Both the position numbers and the translations under genes were made by a program. Below the pieces are notes generated by a model. That model was not told the origin of the DNA. It did no database searches and saw only the letters and a list, made by a program, of their open reading frames with translations. Of a stretch of DNA of 64,000 nt, positions 23,171-36,053 are shown in pieces. The number at the start of each line of letters is the position of its first letter. Position 1 is the first letter of the stretch. The DNA comes from Sambucus nigra (Eukaryota > Streptophyta > Magnoliopsida > Dipsacales > Adoxaceae): the NCBI GenBank assembly GCA_949130495.1, contig OX422211.1:539464872-539528871 (forward strand), in the 5' to 3' direction.

Positions 23171-23629
23171 GATCTTCTACATTATCTTTTCAATACCATC
23201 CCCTGCGAAGTAGTGTAGGTGAGTTCCATCAAAGTTCCTTTTGAATAGTACTGTATGACAGATGATGTACTGGGTGGCCAGTCTTCGAAAGGTTTCTCGA
23301 TCTTTCTTATTAGAACCCTCAGGATACCTACCATGCTTGAGGAGGCGACAGATATAATAGTACCAACAATTGGCTAGCTCGGGATCTTCTGTGGAGACAA
23401 GCTCAATGTGGTAATAATAGGTTGGTTTGTCTTGCTTTTAAATTTGGAAGGGGGTCATTGTTATTCCTTCGAGAATGTCGACCATGGAGGACAAGGTATC
23501 AAGGGAATCGGCTAGGTTATTCTTTGCTCGAGGTAGGTAATGGAAGGTGTTATTTTAAAAATGGGAGGCTAGCTCTTCTAAGTGGGCTTGGAAGGGCTGG
23601 AGCTTCTCGTCCTTGACTCTCTACTTTTT

Positions 23630-23960
23630 GAGAACTTGACTGATAATGAGGGAGGAATCCTCGTAGACATCTAGGCATTAAATACGTTTCTTGAGAGCAA
23701 CCTTGAGGCCTACCGTGCATGCCTCGTATTCAGTCATGTTGTTGGTACAAGGGAAATCCATCTTAATGGCGATGGGAGTGTGGGAGTCATCTGGGGCGAT
23801 AAGAAGTATCCCAATGCCATATCTCTTTTTGTTAGCAGCACTGTCAAAGAAAATTTGAGATCGGAGATTGTCCTGGGCAGTGCAAAGGATGTTTTCATCT
23901 GGAAATGCGGAGATCTAGATATCGGCTTCATCCATAGGGTAATTAACGAGGTAGTCAGAA
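23630..23960 (-). pseudogene. Second (archaeal-type) RNase H of the Tat element
   Basis: On the minus strand, TNNMTEYEACTVGLKVAL (near 23740-23690) is the signature block of the extra RNase H that Tat elements carry between the ordinary RNase H and integrase. Upstream, YGIGILLIAPDDSHTP fits the first strand of the same fold. In-frame stops occur (for example after KKRI near 23675). This domain is the best single marker for the lineage. Confidence 0.8.
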
Positions 23961-24079
23961 ATGTCTCTTCCTTTCATGGCTTTCTGCGTGACGTACACGA
24001 TATCGAACTCGACTAGGATCATCAACCATCGGGCCATTCGGCTGGATAAGGCAGGTTTCTCGAGCCAGTATTTGATGGG

Positions 24080-25183
24080 GTCCATTCAGGATACAAGTTT
24101 AATGGGGAAGGCGAGCATGTAGTGCCATAAATTTTGGGTGACCCAGACAATCTCGACACATGCCTTTTCCAAAGCAGTGTAGTTAACCTTGTACCCGACC
24201 AATTTGTGACTGCCATAATATATGGTTTTTTCTTTGCGATAATCTTTAAGGTATTGGGCTAGCAAATCCCCAACTGCAGTGTCAGTTATGGTTAGGTATA
24301 GGAGCAAAGGGAGACCAGGCTATGGTGGCATGAGTACCGAAGGTTGAGTCAGGTATTGTTTGATTCGGTCGAAGGCTTATTGGTGGGACTCATTCCAAAC
24401 CTTAGTTGAATCCTTTCAGAGGAGTTTGAAAATAAGTTCACAGATGGAAATTAACTGGCTGATGAACTGACTAATGTATTTCAATTTTCCAAGGAAACCT
24501 CAGACTTCTTTCTCTGTTCGGGGAGGTAGCATCTCAAGTATCGCTTTCAGCTTGGTGGGATCTGCTTCTATCCCTTTCTCACTAACCATGAATCCCAAGA
24601 GTTTTCCTTTTGTAACACCGAAGATGCATTTTTACAGATTGAGTCTCATCTGATACTGTTGTAGTCATTCGAAGAACTTTTGGAGAGCGGAAACATGACA
24701 TTCTCTAGTTTTGGATTTGATAATCATACCATCCACGTAGATCTTAACCTCTTTGTGAATTAGATCATATAGGATGGTTGTGGCAGCCCTCTGGTAGGTA
24801 GCCCCAGCATTCTTAAGACCAAATGTCATGACATTGTAGCAAAAGGTTCCCTATGGGGTCATGAACGCGGTATTTTCTTAGTGATCTGGGTGCATTTTGA
24901 GTTGTTTGTATCCGTCAAACCCGTCGACGAATCACTTAAGAGCATGACTGGCTGTGTTGTCCACGATCATGTCGATATGGGGTAGTGAATAATCACTCTT
25001 TGGAGAGGCTTTGTTCAAGTCCCGGTAGTTTACACACATCCGAACCTTCCCTACTGATTTCGGCACAAGCACTATGTTAGCTAGCCACGTGGGATATTCG
25101 ATCACACGAATGAAGCCTACATTCAACTGTTTGACCACCTCTTCTTTGACCTTGAGCGACCATTCGGTGCAGAGTTTTCTCAA
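24080..25183 (-). pseudogene. Gypsy reverse transcriptase and RNase H
   Basis: RT starts near 25183 with EEVVKQLNVGFI, then WLANIVLVPK and MCVNYRDLNKA. The catalytic box, read on the minus strand at about 24739-24725, is YVDG where active enzymes have YVDD or YMDD, so the second aspartate is lost (GGT at 24730-24728). RNase H follows at about 24307-24086 (IYYGSHKLVGYKVNYTALEK). Several stops lie between 24930 and 24310. The enzyme is dead on two grounds. Confidence 0.88.
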
Positions 25184-26577
25184 CTTTTATTTGACTGGCT
25201 TTTAATCTGGAAGAGTGGGGATCTCATGTTGAGCAATTTTAGGATAAATGCCAGGCATATCATCATAGGACCATGCGAAGACATCCATAAATTCCTTTAG
25301 CAATTCTTCGAGTTGTGCACGCTTATGCTCGTCAAGGGTAGCCCCTATACTAATCTCGTGTTGTTGGCTACTAGAACCGAGTCAACAACAATAATCTCTT
25401 ATTCATTGACTTAAATGCGGTTATGTTGTTTATTATTAACCTTATTTAGATCAGTTAAGAATTGTTCATTTGCAAAATCATCATCATCAAAAGTTTGGTT
25501 AGAATCCAAGAAGTTAATGTAAGGCACATCAAGATACTCAAAATCTTCGTTTATTTCATTGATAGGAAAAACAGCATTAAGAACCTCATCAAAGGAGGTC
25601 TTGATTACATTTGAGCGAGGATAGTTAACAGAAGAAGAAATGGGGTAAGCATTGGGGTTAAGTTGGATTTGAGTAGGTAGAACCGGCGCAACATGCCAAT
25701 TAAGGAGAGGTGTATCATCATCTTTAATCATGTGGGATGGATCCAGTGAAGTAGTGCCTGAGTGAACCATGCAGAGTGTTAGCCCCAGTGTCTATAAATT
25801 GAACGAGTCCTCGGAGTCACCTTCCTTAGAATCTTTGGTATATTTGATGACTATTTGTACATGGTGTTGGAAACTTTTGGCCCATGGGTAGCTGTCTTGG
25901 AAAAAGATCTCCATTCTAAGCTTCATCTTCTTATCTGTATGATCATACCATGGTTTCAAAAAGTCGGAAAAGGGGGAGTATTCACCCTCTTTGATGAATC
26001 GTCCATTCAAGGAGTCACCTGGGATAGTCTGGATGCAGTCTAATCCTCTCTTTGGTCGAGACTAGCAGATCATTCTGAGCTCTTGTTCTGATGGTTGATA
26101 CCCCAAATCACAAGGAGGGAAAGCTTTCTTCAGTTAAATAGGCTCAAGTATCCCTTGCTATCTTTGTCCTAGCCCCAGTACGGGCATGAAGTGCATGTTT
26201 CTAAACATATAAATCACATTGACGTTGTCATGCGGGTCGTATTCTGGAAAAACCCTTTCTTTGAAGCGTCCCCTATCGGGAGTAAAAGTGGCTCAACTCG
26301 GAATCCTGATAGGAGCATATCATTTAACCCGTGCTGTATCTCAAGGATTGGACTGCTGGTACTTGCACCCTCAGCATTGTCGTCATGCCCAAAATGGTGA
26401 TAACTTGTCCGTTGGTGAAGAACTTCAATTTCTGATGGAGCGAGGATGACACACCCTTGATACTGTGGAGCCAAGGTCGTCCTAACAACAAGTTGAAACA
26501 AGCTGGGATGTTAATAACTTAGAATTCGACGACAGGGTTTATATGGCCAGTCCCTATTACAAGCTTTATGGATCCCA
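25184..26577 (-). other. Linker between gypsy protease and RT
   Basis: No recognisable domain. One acidic open stretch (25770-25411, 119 codons, with DDDDFANEQF) and one short open stretch (26010-25792) lie on the pol strand and probably belong to the pol linker. Tat elements usually have such a poorly conserved linker. Confidence 0.5.
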
Positions 26578-27318
26578 TCACCCCCGACAGGTATTATTGT
26601 AGGCACGTACAATAGCGGAAGTTGGATCAAGGTCACTCTCTTTCAGGCATAACCATTTGAAGGTTTTTAGTGGGAAAACATTCAAAGCGGATCCATTATC
26701 GACAAGAGAGATTGGTACGACCTTCCCCATAACTTCGACGGAGATGTTGAGTGCATGATTGTGGTTTGGCCCAATTATAGGGATTTTTTCTTCGAAAAAG
26801 GATAACATTTGGGTAGAGGTCAAGGATCCGACCAAATTTACTACTTCTTCCGGTGTGGTAGAGGGAGGAACTGTGGTTCCAGTGAGAAACTTGATCAAGG
26901 CATTTCTGTACAGTTGAGAAGACATGAAAATCCCCCATAGAGTGATGTTAACTTGAGTTTTCTTTAGTTGATCGAGGATCTTGCTTTCCTCGATGGTCAT
27001 TTCTGGCATAGGAAGGTTTTCAACGCCCTTCCCTTTATCATTGTCTAGTAGTGAGCTTGGGATCTGGTAATGCCTCCCTGATCTGGACATGTGATTTATT
27101 GAAGAAGGGAAGAACATGAATCTCATTTCCTCGTTAATTTCAAGTTGTTCTGCCACCTTGTTTATTTTTCCGAGGAGTTCTTCAAATGATATCATCCTAC
27201 ACATGTAGGCTATCGGTCCGATTTTCTCTGAAGCTTGCTCTTCCTTCGAATCTTCAAACTCTTCCCCCCATCTGGTGGCAACAATTATATCTTTCCATGC
27301 AAAGTCAATGCATTCCAC
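26578..27318 (-). pseudogene. Gypsy aspartic protease region
   Basis: A 246-codon open stretch on the minus strand. The catalytic motif is LVDNGSALNVFPLKTF with the aspartate at 26700-26698; DNG instead of DTG is common in this gypsy group. The upstream half (SFEELLGKINKVAEQL, MSRSGRHYQIPSSL) is the gag-protease junction typical of Tat polyproteins. It is the longest intact piece of this gypsy pol. Confidence 0.8.
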
Positions 27319-27879
27319 AACTTAGACAACTTCTTCATACAGGCCTTCCCATTCTGTGGGGATATGTGAGGGTGAAGGGACCAGGCACCCTTGTAATTTC
27401 AGAGCATTAAGTAACTCGATTATAATATAGATGTCACTGGTTTTCCTGAATAATTCTACCATGATATGGACGACATCATCTAGGCTGACTTCATCGGTCG
27501 ATATTACCCAACAGTCTAATTCTCGGGCCCATTTTCTTTCTTTCAAGAATGGCGTGTTGAACCTCTAGTAATCAATAATTATTTTTAAGGGGAATTTTAG
27601 CCCGAACTCTAGGAGTTATTTTAAGACTTCTGATAATTCCATGCCTCTATTTTCAGAACGGGTATGGACAGTGATGCATGCTCTAGTAAGGAGTGACAGT
27701 GCCTGATCAGTGAGGCTAACAGGGCGTAGGAAGAAATATGGGCAAGTTTGGAGAGGTTTAGGAGAGCGTATAGGTGCTATTTGAGTTGAGGGATCAAATT
27801 ATGGGTTTTCTTATAAGAAATGGCATTTGCATGATTTAGGAGTGGATTGTGAGTAGTGTTTGGCTTAGGATTGGCTGGT

Positions 27880-29171
27880 GGGGCAATGGTACCCTGATCA
27901 ATTAAACCTTGGATTGTGTTTCTAAGGTGAAAGCATTGGTCAGTGGTATGGCCAGCAGTTTGGTGAAAGGCACAATGAGCATCTTCCTTGAAGTTTTGGG
28001 AGTGGATTTGGCAAAGGACGGGGATCCAAGGGTTTGATAAGGTTTTGGCTTAACAGGGCCTGGTAAACTTTGGAGAGTGGAGCATGGATCTTGGTGTATT
28101 CCTTTCAGACTGGGATAGGGTGGCTTTTTAGTTCTCATGATGTGGTTGGTTGAGAGATGTTGTTGATGGTTGAGACTGCAGCACCAGCAGGTTTGTCATA
28201 TTTTCTGGGGGTGAACTATCCGGATACCTTCTTTGGTTCAACATCTGTTTTAGCCATACTTTCCTCAATTTCTACTCCTTCTTCTCCAAGAGCTCGGAAG
28301 TGAGGATAGTATTATCCTCCCATGGTTGCTCCGACATGGGGTAATAAATTCTTCTTCACTATGGTGACTTGTTCTTCCTCGGAAGTCTGATTGGTCATGG
28401 TAGCTGCTTTTTCCCTCCATCGGGCTATGAATTTACTGACTGATTCCCCAGAGTTCTATTTGAGCAACTCTAAATCACAACGGGTGACCTCAAGCTCTTC
28501 ATTGTATTTGTACTATGACATTAATTATCGAGCCACATCCTCCCACCTACGGATTCTAGACTCTTCGAGAGATAAAAACCATCGGAGGGCGCTATCCTTC
28601 AAAGTTTGCTGAAATATTTGGGCCACCACTTCTTCAGAAGCCCCTATTCGAGTCATGAAATGGTGATAACTATGGAGATGAACAATTGGAGGTCCACTTC
28701 CTCTGAATTTCTCGATATTTAGCATATTGAACTTCTCGGGTAACCTCGCTTTAGGATAAGGAGACATGTGGGTGTAGTCCATATAATTCCCAGAGATTCT
28801 GACTTGGTCAAACTTCTTAGTGAGGATCTTGAGAGTTCTTCTTTTACTTTGTTAAACTCTTCCTCTTTCGAATCAATGATCATAGGAAAGTTGGCCCCAG
28901 GTTGGGCAAGGTTCGACATCGAAAGCTCGGCAGGCGGCGACCCATTAGCAGGAGGGGCACGTGGAGCGTTCTGATATTATTCGAGAACCCAGATAGGCTC
29001 AGGTGGACCCATAGCGTGAGGGAATAGGGCCTCAGTTTCTTAAGGAATGAGAACCTAGTTTCGTTGCATCTCTCGGACCTCAGTTTGGAGGTTTTCAATC
29101 TTAGACACGAGCCGAGCTAGAACTGCCGTCAGATCTGGCTGCACAACGGGTGCTTGATCTATGTTCTCCAT
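27880..29171 (-). pseudogene. Gypsy (Tat) gag, broken
   Basis: Start ATG at 29171-29169 (MENIDQAPVVQPDL). In-frame stops follow within 60 codons and the frame shifts near 28790. The capsid core is at 28782-28525 (MLNIEKFRGSGPPIVHL, then LKDSALRWFLSLEESRIRRW), matching plant Tat gag. The C-terminal end near 27990-27900 has HCAFHQTAGHTTDQC and FHLRNTIQGLIDQG, the usual histidine/cysteine end of gag in this lineage. Between 28500 and 28000 the frame is repeatedly broken. Confidence 0.8.
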
Positions 29172-30460
29172 GGAAAGAAGATGGATACTGGACTCGAAAG
29201 AAGTATCAAGGGAACGGATAGAACTCCGGGGTGATTTAGCTGAAGACCAAAGCCAATAAGGAGCCAGGCCAAGGGCGTGCGTTCGACCTGAGAAGGCACA
29301 AAATGGGATTTATTTTGGGAAAAAGGATGAAAATATTTTTGACGTTTTTTTTCTTCTTGAGATTGAAAGACAAAATATTTTTGGATTTTTGATAAAGAAA
29401 AGGAGAAATATTTTTTTATTTTTGATAAGGAAAGGAGAAATGTTTTTGGATTTTTGATATAGAAAGGAATTTTTTTTGGAGACGGTCTCAGCATGATTAT
29501 TATGATTAGTATGTTCTCACTTTTACTAAATTCTCCTAAATACAAAATGAAATGCCGGACAGGACCCGAGCCGGGAAATATTGGGTTTTTAATATATGTG
29601 AAGCTATCGCTGGACTTATGACCAGGCTCGCGGGCAGGGTCCCGTTTTAAAAATGCACAAAAATTTGGGCGGCAGGCCGACCCAAAATTTCTATAGAGTT
29701 TCGGGTTAAAACTGGAAATCTTATATGTGTGTCCTCATCTTGATACCTATATGTGGGTATGCAGTTGGTTGGGTGAATCGAAAAGGGTTTCCGCCTTTGG
29801 CGTGACTTCCACGATATACGTCTTGCTCTCGCGGACAATCGGTACGTGTTGACTAACCATTTGATATACCTGAGTGTACATGAATTGCCTCACTATATAC
29901 CTCTTGGGGATGGTACGTGTGAGAGAGAATTTGATATACTCGGCATATGTGAACGAGTTCCCTGTGATATACCTTCCATTATGACTTCGATCAAGCGGTA
30001 CGATGCGGGGGAACCGTTTGAGATACGTCGAAGGTACTTAGCCAATGGAAGGTGAGAGTCATATCGCTTAGGCTAACTGTGCCTTGCTGGACTAATGCCC
30101 ATCACAAAGTGACCCTCCAGTTACTGGACAAAATTTGGTCAATCACAATGCTCTTTGGTGATATCGTGTGAATCATGCATGATTCTCTTATTAGTATCTT
30201 TTGAGAATGTCTTTCTTGATCATGCCAAACAGGGAGCAAAGTACAAGTACAAATGGTATACCAAGTATGATTGATGCGTGCAGCATGAGGATATATGTGA
30301 TCCTAGGTTCATGTGGTGCGAAGTGTACATGGAGAATTTTATACAAGTGTGTGAATAGTAGCATAAGTATGGGGGACACATGGAAAAGGGGAACATTCGA
30401 AATGGGGAAAATATAAACAAACATAACACGCATGTAAATAGAGTCTATCCCTCAAAATAA
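29172..30460 (-). other. Untranslated leader of the gypsy element
   Basis: About 1.3 kb between the primer site region and gag. No coding domain. The part 29371-29470 holds about three copies of a 33-35-bp AT-rich unit (TTTTTGGATTTTTGATA). A plus-strand open stretch at 29846-30055 has no support. Confidence 0.55.
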
Positions 30461-30480
30461 TGTCCTCAGCGGAGTTTCCA
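30461..30480 (-). promoter_or_regulatory. Candidate primer binding site of the gypsy element
   Basis: One base inside the 5' LTR the minus strand reads TGGAAACTCCGCTGAGG. It starts with TGG, as a site pairing with a tRNA CCA end must. I cannot match it to a tRNA with certainty. Confidence 0.4.
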
Positions 30481-30481
30481 C

Positions 30482-32567
30482 TGTGGCCATCCACGATCCT
30501 CGCGGCAGGCGGGAGAGTGAGGATCCTAGGTCCCGCACGTACCTCTCGGGAGTGCTTCGGCTGGCGTCATTAATGAGGTGAAAAATGTAGAGAGATAGAG
30601 TCGCCAGTCTATTTTACTCAAAACGGACAAAAGAAAGGGAGCCATCCCGAAGGCAGCATCCAAGGACATACTGATAGATATGAAACCAAAATGATTTGAG
30701 AATGGTCCGGAGGCTAATTTACGAAATGGGAAAGTGTTAGGCACCCATTCCAACCTTAGAGTCTCTCATGGGTTTTTGCCATTTTCCTTTATTTTTCCCG
30801 TGATATGTGTTCATGTGTATATATAGTAGATATAGGAATCCTCGACTTGTATCATTGAAGAGATAAATCGAGTCATCCGTAGGAAAGTTCATAGAAATAA
30901 TATTAAAAAATAGGATTTACGCGATTATCCTTACGTTGATCGTTATAATGGAACGATAACGTATGTGGAATAATATGCCACTAAGAACAAATATATGCAT
31001 ATATAAATATATGTAGTCTAATAGAGTTGAGTTTATAAAAAATAGAAAATGAGAGAAAAGTGAGAATAGGACTCGAGTCTCGGGTTTTACCCCGAGACAC
31101 CTACATAGCCTATAGAGGTATCAAAGTCCACGTAGTTCGCATGCAAAAAGAGGGGTGCGGTTTATCCCCTAAATCCAATTGGGGACTTCTCTTATTTGTG
31201 TGTTGTGTAAAAAAGTGTTTTAGTTGTGAGAAAAGTGTAAGAAAAATGTGAGAATTCCTGTTTGGAATTTATGAGCAAACCCTCATTTTCTTATTTTTTG
31301 GGTTTTTTATTTGTATGAAAATAAGAGATGTGCAATAATATTAAATAAAAAGTATATTAGGACATGTAAGATGAGAGAATAAAAGCGCTAAATAATAAAA
31401 CAAATTAATGCAAATTTATGAGAATTTAAGGAGAGAATTGAGAAAATTGGACCTTCTTGAAGATACTGAGCTTGATCTTGAGTGTTGGAGAGCGGCCGTT
31501 GCACTTGGATGATGATGGAGTGTAATGAATTCACCAAGTTTGATGAAAAGGATGATGAAAAAGAAAGGTTAGAAAGGGATTTGGATGTGGAAATCACACT
31601 GACTTCGAGAGAGGTTTTCAAGATTTGCTAGGAGTGATGTCTATCTGATCTGGGCTCCCCTTTGAAATGAGGTCAAGGCCTCCTTTTTATAGGCCCCGAG
31701 CATTACTGATCGGCATAGCCCTGGTCCTGCCAAGCAGTAGGTGCATTTTGGCACACTACCAATAGGCAAGGTCTGGGACCTACCGTTTGGGCAGTGTCTT
31801 TCAGGCCTTTTGGGAAAATCGGTCGCTGAGCGCAAACCGTTGAACCGAATTATTCACGGGGTGGACCGTTGGAAAGGTAATTCAGAGCCTTTGAAGTTCC
31901 TTTGGACTTCTCCTGGGTTCAGGAGTTGACTTTTGGTCAAATGTGGCTCGAAAGCGCTCATCATTCCTTTGGACAGGAAAACTTCAGACACAAATGGGTC
32001 GTTCATCCGCATGGTAATTCAAAATTGTGCATGTGGTGGACTGTTGGAAAGGTTATCAAATGTACTTAGACATTCCAAATAGTTTGATCCGGTTAGGGGA
32101 GTTGATTTTGGTCAACTGGTCCCTAGAAGCATTTGGTGACCTCTCGGAGTAAAACGGATTGTTCGTCCATATGGTAAGTCAAAGTCATGCACGGAGTGGA
32201 CCATTAGAAAGGGGTTTCAATGCTATTTGAATATTCATTAAGTCTCAGTCGAGATGAAGAGTTGACTAAGGTTAAACAGAGCCCGGGGGCCTCTAGATCA
32301 GGTTTTGGGGGAAAATGGGTCGTTTGTCCGCATGGTAAGTTAGAATCGCGCACGGGATGGACTGTTGGAAAGGGGATTCAGTTCCCTTCGAAGATTAATT
32401 CAGTCCTGGTCGAGGTGAAGAGTTTAAATTTTGGTCAAACGGTGCCTGGGAGCGTCCGATGGCCTCTAGGTCGGTACTTGGGGTATGACCTGGGTTTGCA
32501 GTGATGAAGGGAGGTGCTATGGACCTAAGTAAAGTTTAGGGGAGGTAATATAATGGGGGTGTCTACA
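30482..32567 (-). repeat. 5' LTR of the Tat gypsy element
   Basis: 2086 bp. Read on the minus strand it starts TGTAGACACC and ends GGCCACA. It pairs with 71-2160. The minus-strand TATA box lies at plus positions 31683-31691, just upstream of the likely transcription start. The gypsy leader begins directly below 30482. Confidence 0.9.
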
Positions 32568-33524
32568 AAGCCAAAACAACCAAACTCCACCTTAGCGATT
32601 CGAACGATACAACCAATCTCTAGAATGCTGAAATTGAACCCGCTTGAAAATCGTTACAATCTACCAAGCTATTGCGATTCCCCCAGACAATCCTCACGAT
32701 CCAACCAAACTCGGAATACAAACATTGAATTCTCTCCAAGATCATCCCGACGTCTAATAATTCAATACGCTCCACCCGATGCTAAGCCACCCCAAACTTC
32801 AACCATGAAGGGAGATATCTCAAGTCTTCACTCCAAGACTCCAAACAACTCCACCTGCCGAGGAACCAAGTTCTAAGCTAGGAAATCTTCATCTCATGCA
32901 TCTGAATGATTCCCATGTAACCATACGACGAATCTCGCTCCTCATGTAACCTGATGAGTACACCACTACACAATACATATAGCATACACCCTCTTTACAC
33001 AGAACATTCAAACACATCAACAACACCCTCCAACTTGAGTAATAACCATGTATGAGAGGGAAAATTCCTCACCTCTCACACCCTCCAAATCTCACCCTTG
33101 AAAGATGTACCAAGTCTTTGTCATGAAAAAACTCCCATTTGCCAATGCTCGCAAATAATCACCCCTCGCCCTTCCTTGAACTAGACCCACACACCTCGAA
33201 TCCATCCCAATCCTACACCTCCTCGATTCCAATCGGCCAATGCATGTGTGCAAATAAACGGATTCAACATCACCCGTTGGCCCTGGAGGGGGACTTCTAT
33301 CCATCCCCTCCACTAGTAGGTATTCTCCTATCGTTACCGTCTACTCTCAGAAAGCTAGCACCCAATGTCTCCGCTTTGTTCCCAAATGAGACATTCCTCG
33401 AACGTTCAATGACTTATGTACACAACTTCCCCATCTTTCTCGAAGTTTGATTTAGATGATAAAACCCCTTTCTCTCCTCACCCCTCGATAGGACGATACA
33501 ACCGTGTGTGACTTTCACCGACAC

Positions 33525-34627
33525 TCAACAACCCTTGGAATCCATATGGCTAATGGATATCAAATTCTTTTGCAACTTTGGGACATAATCCATCCCACCC
33601 AAAGTGCGCGCCACGCCATCGAACATATTGAGTTTCACCATCGCAAAACCCTCAACGACAACCTTCTCTCTGTTATCTGAAGACATGGAACCTTTTCTAT
33701 TTTTCGTGAAAGTCTCAAAATATTCCCTTGTAGAGCAAACGTGACCTGACGATCCTGAATCTAATATCCAATCCTCTTGGGAAAGAGAGTTAACCTTGGA
33801 GATTATGATAAGTTCTCCAAGTTCATCTTCATAATCCTCACTCGCTACAGTTGCCCTCTCGAAATCAACATTGCCCTTAACCTTGTCATTCCACAAAGGA
33901 AATTATCGGATCATATGACCCCATTCTTGGAACTTATAGCATGTCATCCCTTTGCCACCACCAACTCGATCTAGACCTACTACCATCATTAAATCCCCGG
34001 TTAGAGTTCCTCCCTCCATTTTACCCACCTCCATCTCTCACCGTAAGGACTTCATTATGGGAATACCCGTCACCTCCACCTTCCTTCTTTCTCACCGTGA
34101 CATGAGATTGAATATCTTGCACAACCTCGTTGCACCAGAGCATAGACTTCCCAAACATGAGAGTGGAAAAAAAATTCTCGTATGAATATGGGTAATGATG
34201 CAAGCAACAATAATGATTAATCCTCATCAATGAATTAAACGTCTATTCGATTCAAGTTATTAAAACTATTGATATTCTTCATCATATCCTCACCCTCCTT
34301 CATCTCAAGTTTGAAGATTTTCTTCTGGAGGAACAATTTATTTGACAACGACTTCCCCAAATAAATATCTTCTAGCTTATCCCACATGCCTTTAGACCTG
34401 GTCTCCGCTATCATATTATTCAGCACATCATCTATGATAAGCTTCTGAATACATGAAGCTGCTCTTTGATCAATGTCAATCCACTGGGCATAAGTCATGC
34501 CTACCGGTCATCCCCCTACCCCTAGCAATGCTAATTGTAACCTCTGTTGGACAAGAATGCCTCTCATTCATCCTTTCCATAACCCAAAATTGATCTTCTC
34601 ATCAAAATCCTTCATGTCCGTCTTCAT
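33525..34627 (-). pseudogene. Copia gag-protease, tandem unit 1
   Basis: The first ATG by homology is at 34627. Capsid part: DVLNNMIAETRSKGMWDKL, YLGKSLSNKLFL (34498-34235). After a frame break, the zinc knuckle has lost its second cysteine (CYKFQEWGHM). Protease motif DWILDSGSSGHV lies near 33765, and GGMDYVPKLQKNLISISHM follows. It has stops and frameshifts, and the coding similarity fades after the pre-integrase motif. Confidence 0.85.
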
Positions 34628-34818
34628 TGAGCCACTCTATCCATAACTTGGATTCCATCTCTTAGAGCCTCAACTCGTAGAGGTTGATTCTTGAGTACTC
34701 TCCACATTTTCCATCATTTGGGACAAAAATAAAAGCCATTCCAAAATTGCCAAAATTGATTCAACCTCATACGAAAATACCGGGCAAACAATGCAACCAA
34801 AGCTCTAATACAACTTGT

Positions 34819-35371
34819 TGCACTAAATCAAGACTATCTATAGCGAATAAGACGATAAAACTCACTCGAAAATTTTATCAAACACTCGGTGTGCAAAAAA
34901 CACCCAAGACCTTATTCCGTAAATGAACTAGTGTGCAAACTCCCAATCAAATCAACCAAGCATCAATGAAGAGACAATAAGAACAAACAAGCAACCAACA
35001 ATGATATACCGTGGTTCACCCAAATTTGGGTTATATCCACTAAGGAGGATTTCTTCTTTCTATAGATAAATGGAGGAACCCAAAGGTTATATGCACACAC
35101 AATTTATCTCTCTTAGAAAGTCACTCACAACCTCATAAGAACTCACCTCTCAAATGGATCTCTACCTCTCTTTATCTTTATTAACTCTCAAAATAGCTCT
35201 CAAACTTGTCCTCACTTTCAAAACCTAGAAATAACACTTGTATTTATAGATTTGAGCGAAAAGGGAAAATTTGCAAATAAACCAAAAACTGAAAAAACAC
35301 AACACAAAGTTGGAGGCCCCTACCTCAATTTCAGTTTTGCCCCAAACACCGTAGGAGAGACAAAACCAACA
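34819..35371 (-). repeat. Middle LTR of the copia tandem
   Basis: 553 bp, homologous to 37628-38195 throughout, including the TATA-like TATAAATACA on the minus strand near 35250-35240. Confidence 0.85.
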
Positions 35372-36053
35372 AACTCCACCGTGGATATCCCGACGATACA
35401 ACCAATATCTAGAATGCTGAAATTGAACCCGCTTGAAGATCGCCCCACCAGCTACCAATCTAATGCAATACCCCTAGGCGATCCTCACGATCCAACCAAA
35501 CCCAGAATACAAACATCGAATCCTCTCGAAGATCATCCCGATGTCTAACAAGACAATACGCTCCACCCGATGCTAAGCCACCCCAAACATCAACCTTGAA
35601 GGGAGATACCGCAAGTGTTCACTCCAAGACTCCAAACGAATCCACCCGCTGAGAACCAAGTTATAAGCTAAGAAATCTTCATCTCATGCATCTGAATGCT
35701 TCCCATGTAACCATACAGTGAATCTCTTTCCTCATGTAACCTGGTGAGTACACCCCCACACAATACATGTAGCATACGCCCTCTTTACACGGAACATTCA
35801 AACACATCAACACCATCCTCCACCTTGAGAAATAACCACGGATGAGAGGGAAAATTCCTCACCTCTCACACCCTCCAAATCTCACCCTCAAAAGTTATAA
35901 CAAGTTTTTTTCACGGAAAAACTTCTGTTTGCCAATTCTCTCAAATAATCACCCATCGACCTTCCTTGAACTATCTACACACACCTCGAATCCATCATAA
36001 TCCTACACCTCCTCGATTCCAATCGACCAATGAATGTGTGCAACTAAACCGAG

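Larger units (their letters stand above)
71..32567 (-). mobile_element. Nested Tat-lineage Ty3/gypsy LTR retrotransposon, decayed
   Basis: On the minus strand this element begins TGTAGACACC at 32567 and ends GGCCACA at 71. The flanking 5-mers are GAGCC (66-70) and AAGCC (32568-32572), a target duplication with one mismatch; the undisturbed homologue at 38181-38185 reads GAGCC. Removing the two later insertions and their duplications leaves about 19.0 kb, the size range known for Ogre/Tat elements. Order on the minus strand: LTR, leader, gag, protease, RT-RNase H, a second RNase H of archaeal type, integrase, long 3' region, LTR. The second RNase H, the missing chromodomain and the long 3' region with extra genes place it in the Tat lineage (family knowledge). 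All coding regions carry stops or frameshifts, so it is dead. Boundary and lineage confidence is high; exact domain edges are approximate. Confidence 0.9.

Noticed and set aside
29846..30055. A 69-codon plus-strand open frame in the gypsy leader
   Set aside because: Short, opposite to the element, no motif and no TATA box nearby.
30461..30480. Naming the tRNA that primes the Tat element
   Set aside because: The sequence starts with TGG as expected but I could not match it to a known tRNA end by memory.
33139..33450. Plus-strand open frame of 103 codons in copia unit 1
   Set aside because: It lies opposite the copia internal region and has no motif; its counterpart in unit 2 is broken, so it is not conserved between the copies.
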